From the NCBI GenBank assembly GCA_026709065.1, contig JAPOTS010000055.1, positions 1 through 59,399 of the forward strand: a stretch of DNA of 59,399 nt, in the 5' to 3' direction. Under the pieces are notes generated by a model, which did no database searches, had not been told where the DNA came from, and worked only from the letters and a program-made list of their open reading frames with translations. Numbering within the stretch: position 1 is the first letter of the stretch; each line of letters begins with the position of its first letter. The position numbers and the translations under genes were made by a program. The DNA is from Bacteroidota bacterium (lineage in GTDB: Bacteria > Bacteroidota > Rhodothermia > Rhodothermales > Bin80). Shown in pieces: positions 46,595-55,046 of the stretch.

Positions 46595-48757
46595 ATGGGT
46601 ATTAAAATTATAAGAGGGATTAGTAAAAAACCCGTTGTTGCAAAAACATTAGTTCAATGCTTGTCCTCTCTGTCAGTCAATGGGTTATTATTTATCGGAC
46701 ACCCAACCATCCCAACAACAAAAGGTGCCTACACTATTGATGCTCTACTGATTTGCAAAGAGAAGGGTATTGTGATCATTGATCTGATTGAAGGTGAATC
46801 CGAACAGGATTATTGTTCACGACAAGACGATTCCGCCAACAAACTTGAGTCTCTTCTACGAACCAATAGCGAGCTGATGAAGGGAAGAGAACTTCTGGTC
46901 CCCATTCAGACGATTTCATTCGGACCAGCTATACCAGAGAGGTTAACGACCAAGTTGAAGAATAACGCACATCTGATTGCAAACTCTGAAGAATTGCTTC
47001 AAGAAAGATTAGATCAATTTGAGGGTTGGAGACATGATAGTTATGAGAAAATTTACTCAAAGGTTTTATCAGTGATTCAGAATGTTTCGTTTATTCGAGA
47101 AAATACAAAAAGGAGCAATGTTCAGAACCCCGAATCAAGGGGAGCTAAACTCATACGATTAGAAAAGTCAATCGCTACACTGGATCAACAACAAAATAGA
47201 GCAGCAATTGAAACAGTTGAAGGGGTTCAGCGCATACGCGGTCTAGCAGGTTCGGGAAAAACGATCGTTTTGGCCATGAAGGCTGCTTACCTTCATGTCC
47301 AAAATCCTGACTGGAGAATTGCTGTTACTTTCTACACCCGCTCTCTGAAAGGGCATTTTCGGCAACTCATTAGAAGATTTACTAGCGCACTGAGGTATGA
47401 AGAGCCCGACTGGAGCAAAATAGAACTATTGCATGGGTGGGGCTCTCCAAGATCGGACAATAAAGGAATCTACAGCCATTTCTGCATGATCCATGATGTG
47501 AACTACCATGACTATCATTCCGCTAAGAATTTTGGGGAGGGAACGGAGTTTTCGGGTGCATGTGCTAATGCACTTCAAAGTTGTCGGGAATACAAACAGA
47601 TCTACGATGTGATCTTGGTAGATGAGGCACAAGATCTTCCCGCAGAGTTTCTTCAAATCTGTTATCAATTGCTCAATGATAAGAAGATGCTTATTTATGC
47701 ATACGATGATTTACAGAACCTTTCTGATGAGTCGTTACCTTCACCAGAGATTATTTTTGGAAAAGACCAGTCGGGGGATCCAGTTGTTTCATTTGATCAA
47801 TCACCTGGGAATGATATTATTTTAGAAAAATGTTATCGCAATTCTGGGCCTCTACTCACTACGGCCCACGCACTTGGATTTGGGATCTATAGGAAGGTAA
47901 AGAGTGACGTCACATCAAACCTAGTTCAAATGTTTGATCATCCAGATTTCTGGAAAGATGTTGGCTACCGTGTGAAAAAAGGTAACTTGATTCATGGTAA
48001 TCACATCATTTTACACAGAACAGAAGATTCAAGCCCCAGATTTCTTGCAGACCACTCTCCAATTCAAGATCTCATACAGTTCATTTGTTTTAGAGATCAG
48101 AAAGAACAAACAGAATGGTTGATCAACGAAATACGAGAAAATCTTGAAATAGATGAACTTCGGTATGAGGACATAATGGTCATCAATCCAGACCCCAGAA
48201 CCACACGCAATAATGTGGGACAGGCTCGTGCACGGCTCTTAGAAATGGGCATTAACAACCATCTTGCTGGAGTAGATAGTTTTCCAGATATATTCTATAA
48301 AAATAGAGACTCTGTCACCTTCACTGGTGTACACCGTGCGAAAGGAAATGAAGCTGGAATGGTCTATGTCATTAATGCCCATGAATGTCATTCAGGAAGT
48401 TCAAATAGGTTCAATCTATCTAGGGCTCGGAACCAGCTGTTTACAGCGATAACTCGGAGCAAAGCGTGGGTCAGAGTACTTGGTTATGGCGATGACATGA
48501 AAAAACTTAAAGAAGAGTTTGAACAATTGAATTCAAAAGGGTTTGATCTTGAATTTGATTACCCATCTCTTGAGGAGATAGAACAATTACGCTTAGTACA
48601 TCGAGAGGTCTCAAGTGATGAAATTCAGATGATTCAAGAATTTGATGATGATTTATCAAAAGTTCTACATCATATTGAGTCTGGAACGATTCACTTGAGT
48701 GATTTAGATGAGACGGTAGTTTATCAATTGAAGGAGCATCTGCAAGTAGCTGACTAG
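46595..48757 (+). CDS. UvrD-like SF1 helicase with degenerate nuclease-like N-terminus
   Basis: A 720-aa protein. The N-terminal 190 residues look like a NERD/PD-(D/E)xK-type fold (TIDALLICKEKGIVIIDLIEG), but the usual ExK is replaced by DLIEG, so cleavage activity is doubtful. The SF1 core has RIRGLAGSGKTIVLA (Walker A, about 219-226), VDEAQDLP (about 342-349), motif V-like HRAKGNEAGMVYVINA and motif VI AITRSKAWVRV, all intact. Such 'ATP-binding domain-containing' helicases occur in accessory islands; a defence or repair role is inference. A short frame that looks like a truncated partner follows after 6 nt. Confidence 0.82.
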   Translation: MGIKIIRGISKKPVVAKTLVQCLSSLSVNGLLFIGHPTIPTTKGAYTIDALLICKEKGIVIIDLIEGESEQDYCSRQDDSANKLESLLRTNSELMKGRELLVPIQTISFGPAIPERLTTKLKNNAHLIANSEELLQERLDQFEGWRHDSYEKIYSKVLSVIQNVSFIRENTKRSNVQNPESRGAKLIRLEKSIATLDQQQNRAAIETVEGVQRIRGLAGSGKTIVLAMKAAYLHVQNPDWRIAVTFYTRSLKGHFRQLIRRFTSALRYEEPDWSKIELLHGWGSPRSDNKGIYSHFCMIHDVNYHDYHSAKNFGEGTEFSGACANALQSCREYKQIYDVILVDEAQDLPAEFLQICYQLLNDKKMLIYAYDDLQNLSDESLPSPEIIFGKDQSGDPVVSFDQSPGNDIILEKCYRNSGPLLTTAHALGFGIYRKVKSDVTSNLVQMFDHPDFWKDVGYRVKKGNLIHGNHIILHRTEDSSPRFLADHSPIQDLIQFICFRDQKEQTEWLINEIRENLEIDELRYEDIMVINPDPRTTRNNVGQARARLLEMGINNHLAGVDSFPDIFYKNRDSVTFTGVHRAKGNEAGMVYVINAHECHSGSSNRFNLSRARNQLFTAITRSKAWVRVLGYGDDMKKLKEEFEQLNSKGFDLEFDYPSLEEIEQLRLVHREVSSDEIQMIQEFDDDLSKVLHHIESGTIHLSDLDETVVYQLKEHLQVAD

Positions 48758-48763
48758 CAATTC

Positions 48764-48865
48764 ATGTCTTCACCAAATTTGATAGAGCAACAAATTAATT
48801 CTGTGATTTCATTTTTAGGTTCTATCACGATATTTGTGGGTGCAGGTCCAAACCTCCGCAGCTGA
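48764..48865 (+). pseudogene. Stub of a helicase partner gene, SIR2-like start
   Basis: A 33-codon ATG frame just after the helicase stop: MSSPNLIEQQINSVISFLG then ITIFVGAGPN and a TGA. 'I-x-FVGAG' at the end of the first strand is how many SIR2-like (NAD-binding) defence proteins begin. A different frame remains open past the stop (about 48848-48970). The likely picture is a former second gene of the helicase operon that has lost all but its beginning. The SIR2 link rests on one short motif. Confidence 0.35.
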
Positions 48866-48887
48866 AGAGAATAGCAACGCGGAGGTT
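48851..48887 (+). terminator. Inverted repeat after the helicase operon
   Basis: AACCTCCGC (48851-48859) and GCGGAGGTT (48879-48887) are perfect 9-base complements around a 19-base loop. There is no T-run right after the stem, so intrinsic termination is uncertain. It might instead be a recombination scar or protein-binding site at the point where the partner gene breaks off. Confidence 0.35.
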
Positions 48888-49958
48888 CTCAATCTTCTGT
48901 ATCCTCTCCCAATAGTTTTGATCTCTTTGATTTTTCCGTCATTTTCTCTGCCCATTGGACAGTAGATTAATAATGCATTGTAGACTCAATACATAAACAT
49001 CTACTAGATGTAGCCTCCTATCTATTTCCACATTGAATAGCCAGCGAGATCCTAATTTAGTAAGTGAAGCAACAAGGATTCTATAAATGTATCTTGTATG
49101 AAAAATAAATGTGGTACAACCAAAATCAATCGTTTCCACACAAAACATGGTAGAACCTCAGTTTGTTCTATGGAATACGATGATTCATTATGAGCATCCT
49201 ATAAGAATGACCCAGTTTGCTGGCCCTCGGAGAAATATTTTAGTTCAAGTGCTCACGGGTACCTCGTTGCTATTGGGTTTTCAGCCTCCGCTTTGTATTG
49301 AGCCCTGGCGATCAATGGATGGAGCTCAAAGATAGGCACATCTGCCGAATGTAATGTCTTAATCTTTCTTATCTTGCCCGTGTGTTCACTGTCAAAATCT
49401 CCAACATTGGTTGAGAATATCCTCCACATACGCCTGCCCATGCGCACAATATATTTAATGTGACCCGTACCGCTGAACCCTCTATGAGCATCAAAGACAT
49501 CAGGCCTACAGGCCAGGGGTGTGATCTATTCCGTAAATCCTTATTGAGGGAAAACTCATTGCATCATCCTCTGCCGATGGTGGTGATCAAAATGACGGTA
49601 TGTGCTGTGAATTAGACACCATTGAGGCAAGGATGGGTCAGGGGTATTGCTCGCCGTGTAGTACCTAAAGAAAGAGCTCCAAAAAGAAGATGCCAACTAC
49701 CGATGCAACGATTGAGAATGAAAGGATTATAGCGTGCAAATGGCTCATCTTCATGGATTTTTAGGAGATTATATCTATAAGTAACAATCTCAAAAATCCT
49801 TTGACGGGTTCGAAAAGTTCCTTCGAAAACGCTCCTCGCAGTCCATTAATACACCGGTTAAATTGCTGGCATCATTAGCCCAAACTAACACTGCAAATAC
49901 ACAATAATTTATGGAATTTGCAAATTAGCCCTATGATAATAACTCCCAAAAAGTAGCT
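48888..49958. other. Accessory gene-poor region with one protein-like minus-strand frame
   Basis: About 1.07 kb between the helicase locus and yidC. On the minus strand a frame open from about 49527 to 49253 reads like real protein: PDVFDAHRGFSGTGHIKYIV, then IFSTNVGDFDSEHTGKIRK and ADVPIFELHPLIARAQ. The ATG-initiated part is 64 codons (49253-49447). I cannot name the family; it may be the C-terminal remnant of a restriction or mobile-element gene. The rest shows no supported feature. Confidence 0.35.
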
Positions 49959-51737
49959 CTACTTGCGTTTATTTCCTTTATTTGATTTCTTATCTGCAAT
50001 CCCTTTCACTGGCTTAAAACCACTAGATTTTTTTGTTGTGACAGTCGGCTGATCCGCTTTATTCTTAATAGATCTGTTGATGAACTGCTGCGCAATAGCC
50101 GAAAACACATTGTAACAGAAATAATATAGACTGAGGCCTGACGGTAAACGGTTGAAGATCACAAAGATCATTGCAGGCATCATGTACATGAAAATCTTCG
50201 CTTGGGGCCCTGATGCAGGCGTTGCCTGTAACCGCATCTGTACGATCATTGATAAGCCCATGAGTATGGTAAAGCCAGCCACAAAATCTCCATAAAATGG
50301 GATCGTAAACGGCAGATTCAAAATCACATCTGGAGCAGATAGGTCAGGAGCCCATAAAAATCCTTTCTGTCTTATTTCTATGGACTGTTGCAAAAACTGC
50401 CACAACGCAATAATGATTGGATATTGTAGCAACATCGGCAGGCAGGCTCCCAGTGGATTAGTCCCCGACTCACGATACATCTTGATGGTTGCCTGTTGCT
50501 GCTTCTGGGGGTTATCCGAGTACTTTTCCTTGATCTCCATCATTTTAGGCTGCAGCTCACGCATTTTGGCCATGCTTCTATATGAGCTGAGTGTCAAGGG
50601 GAGCAGAACCAACTTGATCAAGAAACAAAAGAGGATGATCACTAAGCCGTAATTATCAATTAATCCACTGAGCATCCCAAATACGGGAATGAAGACAGCA
50701 ATAGCAAGAGGACGAGTCATCCACTCAAATGCATCCCAACCATAATCCACCATTCCATAAACCCCTTCATACCGGCTGATCTTTGTATACTCAAGTGGAC
50801 CTAAGTATAAACGAAATGAATCGGGCGATTCACTTGGCTGTCCTACAAACATACTAGCCCTGAAATCAACCCCGACCTCGGGGTCATCAACCGCTCCAAT
50901 TCGTTCGCCAAGCAATTCGGCTTCTCTGGCTGGCTTATCAGCTATAATTACGGCTCCAAAATACTTGTTTTTGACACCCACCCAGGACACATTTCCTCGT
51001 AATGTGCGATCAGGGAATTCATCCCTTTGCACATTGATGCCTTCTACATCACTCCCACTGCGGGCATAAGCACCAACCTTGTTCACTTCCTCTTTTCGGT
51101 AGTCTACATCTTCACTAAATGGTATCGCCCCATTCCATACTAACTCATAGCCCTCGTCGGTTTGAAATCCCGCGGCATTGTAGTGAGCGATGGCTAATCC
51201 GATCTCATAATCTCCTGGAATAAATGTATAGGTGAGCTGTAGTCTACCCGATCCGATAGTGGCATCAAATATGACTGTTGCAGGATCTACGGTCGCATCA
51301 ATTATATCAACGGATTCACGTTGTACAAATGGGATAGAACGCGTATCATAATTTCGACCTTCAGGAGTCTGAAACCCTACGCTCAATGCACCTTTTGTCG
51401 TGGTATCAATCAGTTGAACCCTACTGATCTGATCATACTTGAAATATTCTTTCAATTCAAAACCTATGAGGGTTGCTCCAAGTTCCGATAGGCGTGCAGA
51501 ATAAAGATCTGTTTCAATAAGAATCTCTCGGGAATCGACACTGAGACTAGCAACCAATGTGTCAGCAATCAGTGGCGCATTAAAGTTTTCTGGCTCGTAA
51601 GTTTCAGGTTGCTCTTCAACGAGTGGCTCAGTGAACTCCTCGGTCGGTTGTTGAACCTCAGGGGTAGGGAGTAGCATCATCCAGACAATCATGATGCCAG
51701 CTAAAAGAATAATTGCAGTTACTGTATTTCGATCCAC
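49959..51737 (-). CDS. yidC: Membrane protein insertase YidC
   Basis: Inserts and folds inner-membrane proteins with or without SecYEG. The 592-aa protein has an N-terminal TM (about 8-24), a large periplasmic beta-sandwich domain (about 60-330) and the conserved C-terminal core. The core includes MAKMRELQPKMMEIKEKY, ESGTNPLGACLPMLLQYPI and FNRLPSGLSLYYFCYN, then a basic tail rich in Lys for ribosome contact. It follows rnpA with a 3-nt gap; the small yidD gene normally between them is absent. Confidence 0.95.
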   Translation of the reverse strand: MDRNTVTAIILLAGIMIVWMMLLPTPEVQQPTEEFTEPLVEEQPETYEPENFNAPLIADTLVASLSVDSREILIETDLYSARLSELGATLIGFELKEYFKYDQISRVQLIDTTTKGALSVGFQTPEGRNYDTRSIPFVQRESVDIIDATVDPATVIFDATIGSGRLQLTYTFIPGDYEIGLAIAHYNAAGFQTDEGYELVWNGAIPFSEDVDYRKEEVNKVGAYARSGSDVEGINVQRDEFPDRTLRGNVSWVGVKNKYFGAVIIADKPAREAELLGERIGAVDDPEVGVDFRASMFVGQPSESPDSFRLYLGPLEYTKISRYEGVYGMVDYGWDAFEWMTRPLAIAVFIPVFGMLSGLIDNYGLVIILFCFLIKLVLLPLTLSSYRSMAKMRELQPKMMEIKEKYSDNPQKQQQATIKMYRESGTNPLGACLPMLLQYPIIIALWQFLQQSIEIRQKGFLWAPDLSAPDVILNLPFTIPFYGDFVAGFTILMGLSMIVQMRLQATPASGPQAKIFMYMMPAMIFVIFNRLPSGLSLYYFCYNVFSAIAQQFINRSIKNKADQPTVTTKKSSGFKPVKGIADKKSNKGNKRK

Positions 51738-51740
51738 GGG

Positions 51741-52151
51741 TTAGTCCCTCTTTTTTATTGATTGATGTAAAAGGTACATCGCCTTCAAGAGATCAGACGT
51801 AACGTCTTTTGTCCGATGAGCACCGCGAGCAAGAACCATCAGTGTCAATGTTTGATCATCTGGGAATTGATGGGTTGGGACAACGTGTTGATTTATTCGC
51901 CAGAATTCTCGCATTTGCCTTCTGAGCCGATTTCGTTGAACGGAATTCTTGCATCTGCCGGGTGCAAATCCGATCTGAACTGGTGTCACCACACCAGTCT
52001 CATTTTGAGGAACAAAACGAAACAGGATTCTGATGCTTCCAGAGGCTACAGATCTGATACCATTATTTGTTCGGTCAAAAAGCGGTGCAATTAAACGCCG
52101 CCGCTTGAGTCGCATTGAACGCGTGAAGCGTTGGTCAGCACCTTTGGTCAT
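51741..52151 (-). CDS. rnpA: Ribonuclease P protein component
   Basis: Protein subunit of RNase P, which matures tRNA 5' ends. It has 136 aa, highly basic, with the signature KNSVQRNRLRRQMREFWR at about 68-85 and an N-terminal RFTRSMRLKRRRLI. It lies 3 nt after rpmH and 3 nt before yidC, the canonical gene order. Confidence 0.93.
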   Translation of the reverse strand: MTKGADQRFTRSMRLKRRRLIAPLFDRTNNGIRSVASGSIRILFRFVPQNETGVVTPVQIGFAPGRCKNSVQRNRLRRQMREFWRINQHVVPTHQFPDDQTLTLMVLARGAHRTKDVTSDLLKAMYLLHQSIKKRD

Positions 52152-52154
52152 TCA

Positions 52155-52310
52155 CTATTTGCCTACGTAACGATCACTCACTGTCAGGCTTTTGCGACCT
52201 TTACGGCGGCGGCGTGCCAACACATTGCGACCATCTTTGTCGGCCATTCTTGAACGAAACCCATGCTTATTGCGACGTTTCCGACGACTGGGTTGATATG
52301 TGCGTTTCAT
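52155..52310 (-). CDS. rpmH: 50S ribosomal protein L34
   Basis: A 51-codon frame starting [18 protein letters not shown] and containing [21 protein letters not shown], the invariant L34 pattern, with a short C-terminal extension ([11 protein letters not shown]). It is too short for routine length cut-offs but unmistakable. It is the first gene of rpmH-rnpA-yidC. Confidence 0.97.
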   Translation of the reverse strand: MKRTYQPSRRKRRNKHGFRSRMADKDGRNVLARRRRKGRKSLTVSDRYVGK

Positions 52311-52350
52311 AGAAATATATTTTTAATGAATCAGATTCAATTTTCATAAG

Positions 52351-52368
52351 TTGTCAATTTCTTGACAA
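52351..52368. promoter_or_regulatory. 18-bp inverted repeat upstream of rpmH
   Basis: TTGTCAATTTCTTGACAA: two perfect 7-base arms around a 4-base spacer, 41 bases before the rpmH start. Its right arm also supplies a TTGACA sequence on the plus strand. It could be a regulator-binding site or leader hairpin for the ribosomal operon. Confidence 0.35.
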
Positions 52369-52387
52369 ATTGAATGCATTCTAAATG

Positions 52388-52407
52388 CAAATTTAACCTT
52401 ATATTTG
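52388..52407. promoter_or_regulatory. Divergent TAnnTTTG promoter-like motifs
   Basis: TATATTTG (52400-52407, plus strand) lies 36 bases before the tRNA-Gly gene. TAAATTTG on the minus strand (plus-strand caaattta, 52388-52395) faces rpmH. Both fit the TAnnTTTG -7 element of Bacteroidota housekeeping sigma. Clear -33 elements are not seen, so this is a candidate only. Confidence 0.35.
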
Positions 52408-52443
52408 TCCTTTAACGCACTTAATCAGTATTTTGCTTCCATT

Positions 52444-52516
52444 GCGGGAATAGCTCAATCGGTAGAGCGTCAGCTTCCCAAGCTGAAGGTCGCGGGTTCG
52501 ATTCCCGTTTCCCGCT
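52444..52516 (+). tRNA. tRNA-Gly (CCC)
   Basis: 73 nt. The acceptor arm GCGGGAA/TTCCCGC pairs fully, the D-arm is GCTC...GAGC, and the anticodon stem TCAGC/GCTGA encloses loop TTCCCAA (anticodon CCC). The T-arm CGGG-TTCGATT-CCCG is canonical. CCA is not encoded. It lies 2 nt before the tRNA-Val gene, probably one transcript. Confidence 0.95.
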
Positions 52517-52518
52517 CT

Positions 52519-52593
52519 GGGCGGTTAGCTCAGTTGGTTTAGAGCGCCTGCCTTACAAGCAGGAGGCCGGGGGTTCAAATCCCTCACCGCCCA
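52519..52593 (+). tRNA. tRNA-Val (TAC)
   Basis: 75 nt. The acceptor arm is GGGCGGT/ACCGCCC with discriminator A, the D-arm GCTC...GAGC, and the anticodon stem CCTGC/GCAGG with loop CTTACAA (anticodon TAC, reading GTA and wobble codons). The T-arm with TTCAAAT is present. CCA is not encoded. Confidence 0.95.
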
Positions 52594-52834
52594 CTGAGAT
52601 CTCTTTGTAATCTGGTGTTTTTGTCTGTCTTGTATGACTTCAATCTAATATCTCACTGGATTGACGACACCGAAATAAGACCGATGCTTAATGCACCAAT
52701 TTGAACGACTACGACTCCCCATGATTTTAGTGCTATCTACTTGGGAATTATATATGAGTGTCAAGCGTCAGTTACTTTCTTCGTCAACGACAATTAGAAG
52801 TTTTGGTTTGCGTATAAGAGTTGTTCATCACTTA

Positions 52835-54307
52835 TTACCTTCTTCCTTTATTTCTTCTTGACTTGTTCTTTTTTGACCTCGGTGTCTGGGGTTGTTTATT
52901 TGGATTCATACGAACCTGATTTAATTCATCAACAAGCATCGCGATTAATTCGGGGTCTTCCTCTGCTAACGCTTTTACCATCGGCACAAACTGAGACAAA
53001 CGCTCACGCTCTATGTTGCTCTTTCCTCTTAACTGTTGCTCAAGAACGACAGTGATTCGCTGAGCTGTACGTGCAGCAACTTCCTCCGGGGTGGGTAATG
53101 ATCGTTTTTCCATTCGTATATCAAATCGATGTGCAATGGCAGTGAGCCGCGATTCCTCCTCCCATGTAGCAAGTGTGATAGCAACACCTGCCTTCCCAGC
53201 CCGCGCCGTTCTGCCAGTGCGGTGAATATATAGTTCTGACTCTAAAGGTACATCATATTGGAACACATGACTCAACTCCGAAATATCAATTCCACGCGCC
53301 GCTACATCGGTTGCAATCAAGAAGCGGAGCTTCCCTTGTCTCAATTGCCGTATGACTCTCTCACGAGCAGCCTGTGAAAAGTCACCGCTGATAGCGCCAA
53401 TATTGAATCCGTAATTACTTAGAAAATCTGAAAGAAATGAAACATCTCGACGTGTATTGGTGAAGATGATTGCTGAGTCAGGATTCTCAAATTCAAGGAG
53501 TCTGGATAAAGCACGTGCGCGCTCCATCGGATCAACCACTGCATAAACACGATGATCGATGGTTGCGACACTGATCCCGTCCTCGCTGAGTCCTAAAAAC
53601 CGAGGTTCATTCAAAAAATCCTTTCCCAATCGTCGTACCTTTGGCGGCATGGTTGCACTGAACATGCAGGACTGCCGCTTCTCAGGCAGATAAGACTTCA
53701 AGTCAACCATGGCTGGGTAAAAGCCCATTGAGAGCATTTCATCGGCTTCATCAAGAATAAATACTCTCAGCTGAGTAAGCTTAAAAGTACCCCGTTCCAA
53801 GTGATCTAAAATTCGACCAGGTGTGCCTATTACAATTTGACATCCTTGTGAAAGTCTATCTCTCTGTCGCTTGTATCCTACTCCACCATAAATCAAAACA
53901 CCGCGCAACGTGTCGGGAGATGGGTTGATTCGATTCAACTCACTATGAATCTGGCCTGCTAACTCTCTGGTTGGAGTCAAGATCAAGGCTTGTGTAGCAC
54001 GAAGTTTAGGATCAATGAGATCAAAAAGGGGCAACAAGAAGGCACCCGTCTTGCCAGAACCCGTGCGTGATTGTACAATCAGGTCTTCTGCAGAGGCCAT
54101 ACATGGAATTGCATGGGCCTGAACTGGCATCAAGCCAGGCCAACCACTCTTATCAAATGCAGACCTCGCACCTTGTCCGAGGGATTCGGGGGTTGCTGTG
54201 GGAGCCTCCGAATTAACCTCAGAAAAAATACGCTCAGCTGCTGACTCGTTGCTGATTTGCTGAGCGCGGGAAGAAAAATCCAGACTTGTGGTAAATGACT
54301 TACTCAC
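52835..54307 (-). CDS. DEAD-box RNA helicase
   Basis: ATP-dependent RNA helicase of the DEAD family, involved in ribosome assembly or mRNA decay. The 490-aa protein shows the motifs SRTGSGKT (80-87), PTRELA, GTPGR, DEAD (186-189), SAT, TDVAARGID and HRTGRTARAG. The C-terminal part (about 385-490) ends in a Lys/Arg-rich tail, suited to RNA binding (CsdA/DeaD-like). It starts 3 nt after fabG, joining the fatty-acid operon at the place where acpP usually is. Confidence 0.93.
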   Translation of the reverse strand: MSKSFTTSLDFSSRAQQISNESAAERIFSEVNSEAPTATPESLGQGARSAFDKSGWPGLMPVQAHAIPCMASAEDLIVQSRTGSGKTGAFLLPLFDLIDPKLRATQALILTPTRELAGQIHSELNRINPSPDTLRGVLIYGGVGYKRQRDRLSQGCQIVIGTPGRILDHLERGTFKLTQLRVFILDEADEMLSMGFYPAMVDLKSYLPEKRQSCMFSATMPPKVRRLGKDFLNEPRFLGLSEDGISVATIDHRVYAVVDPMERARALSRLLEFENPDSAIIFTNTRRDVSFLSDFLSNYGFNIGAISGDFSQAARERVIRQLRQGKLRFLIATDVAARGIDISELSHVFQYDVPLESELYIHRTGRTARAGKAGVAITLATWEEESRLTAIAHRFDIRMEKRSLPTPEEVAARTAQRITVVLEQQLRGKSNIERERLSQFVPMVKALAEEDPELIAMLVDELNQVRMNPNKQPQTPRSKKNKSRRNKGRR

Positions 54308-54310
54308 TGG

Positions 54311-55039
54311 CTACATCGTTAGGCCGCCATCAACGGCGATCACTTGACCTGTGATGTAAGAAGCATCGTGCGATGCCAAAAATAATACAGAGGCTGCTAT
54401 TTCTTCCGGCATTGCAGAACGACGAACAGGAATCGCGTTCATGATTTGTTCTTTGATTTTTTTATGAATTGTATTTGTCATATCGGTCTCGACATAACCA
54501 GGGCAAATGACATTCACCGTCACGCCTCGAGCAGCCACCTCTTTGGCTAAACTTTTTGAGAAGCCGATCATCCCAGATTTTGACGCAGCATAATTTGCTT
54601 GACCAGCATTGCCAGTCAGACCAATCACCGATGAAATATTGATGATGCGACCCGAGCGCTGTCGCATCATCGTAGGCGAAGCAGCCCTGCTATAATTAAA
54701 AACACTTTTTAAGTTAGTCGTTATCACATGATCCCAGTCAGACTCATTCATTCGCATCACTAATCCATCTCGAGTGATACCTGCATTATTGACTAATATA
54801 TCAAGACCTCCCCACTGCTCAACAGCCGCATTGACCGTTGCTTCAGCAGCCGCAAAATCTGAGGCATCGCATTGGAATGCTAATCCCTTGACCTGCTCTT
54901 TTAAGGCCTCTGCAACGTCAGCGCTACTTCTGTAGGTAAACGCCGTGCGAGCGCCATGCCTAGCAAATGCCTCAACAATTGCCCGACCAATACCACGACT
55001 TCCTCCTGTTACGAGTATTCTAGAATCTTTAAAATCCAT
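54311..55039 (-). CDS. fabG: 3-oxoacyl-ACP reductase FabG
   Basis: NADPH-dependent reductase of fatty-acid elongation. The 242-aa SDR has VTGGSRGIGRAIVEAF (Rossmann glycine motif), NNAG and the catalytic triad Ser (ISSVIG), Tyr and Lys (NYAASKSG). The C-terminal ITGQVIAVDGGLTM is typical. It follows fabD after 7 nt in the yceD-to-helicase operon. Confidence 0.95.
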   Translation of the reverse strand: MDFKDSRILVTGGSRGIGRAIVEAFARHGARTAFTYRSSADVAEALKEQVKGLAFQCDASDFAAAEATVNAAVEQWGGLDILVNNAGITRDGLVMRMNESDWDHVITTNLKSVFNYSRAASPTMMRQRSGRIINISSVIGLTGNAGQANYAASKSGMIGFSKSLAKEVAARGVTVNVICPGYVETDMTNTIHKKIKEQIMNAIPVRRSAMPEEIAASVLFLASHDASYITGQVIAVDGGLTM

Positions 55040-55046
55040 TAATCTA

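Noticed and set aside
49111..49335. Plus-strand 74-codon frame before yidC
   Set aside because: Opposite to the better protein-like minus-strand frame and without any recognisable motif.
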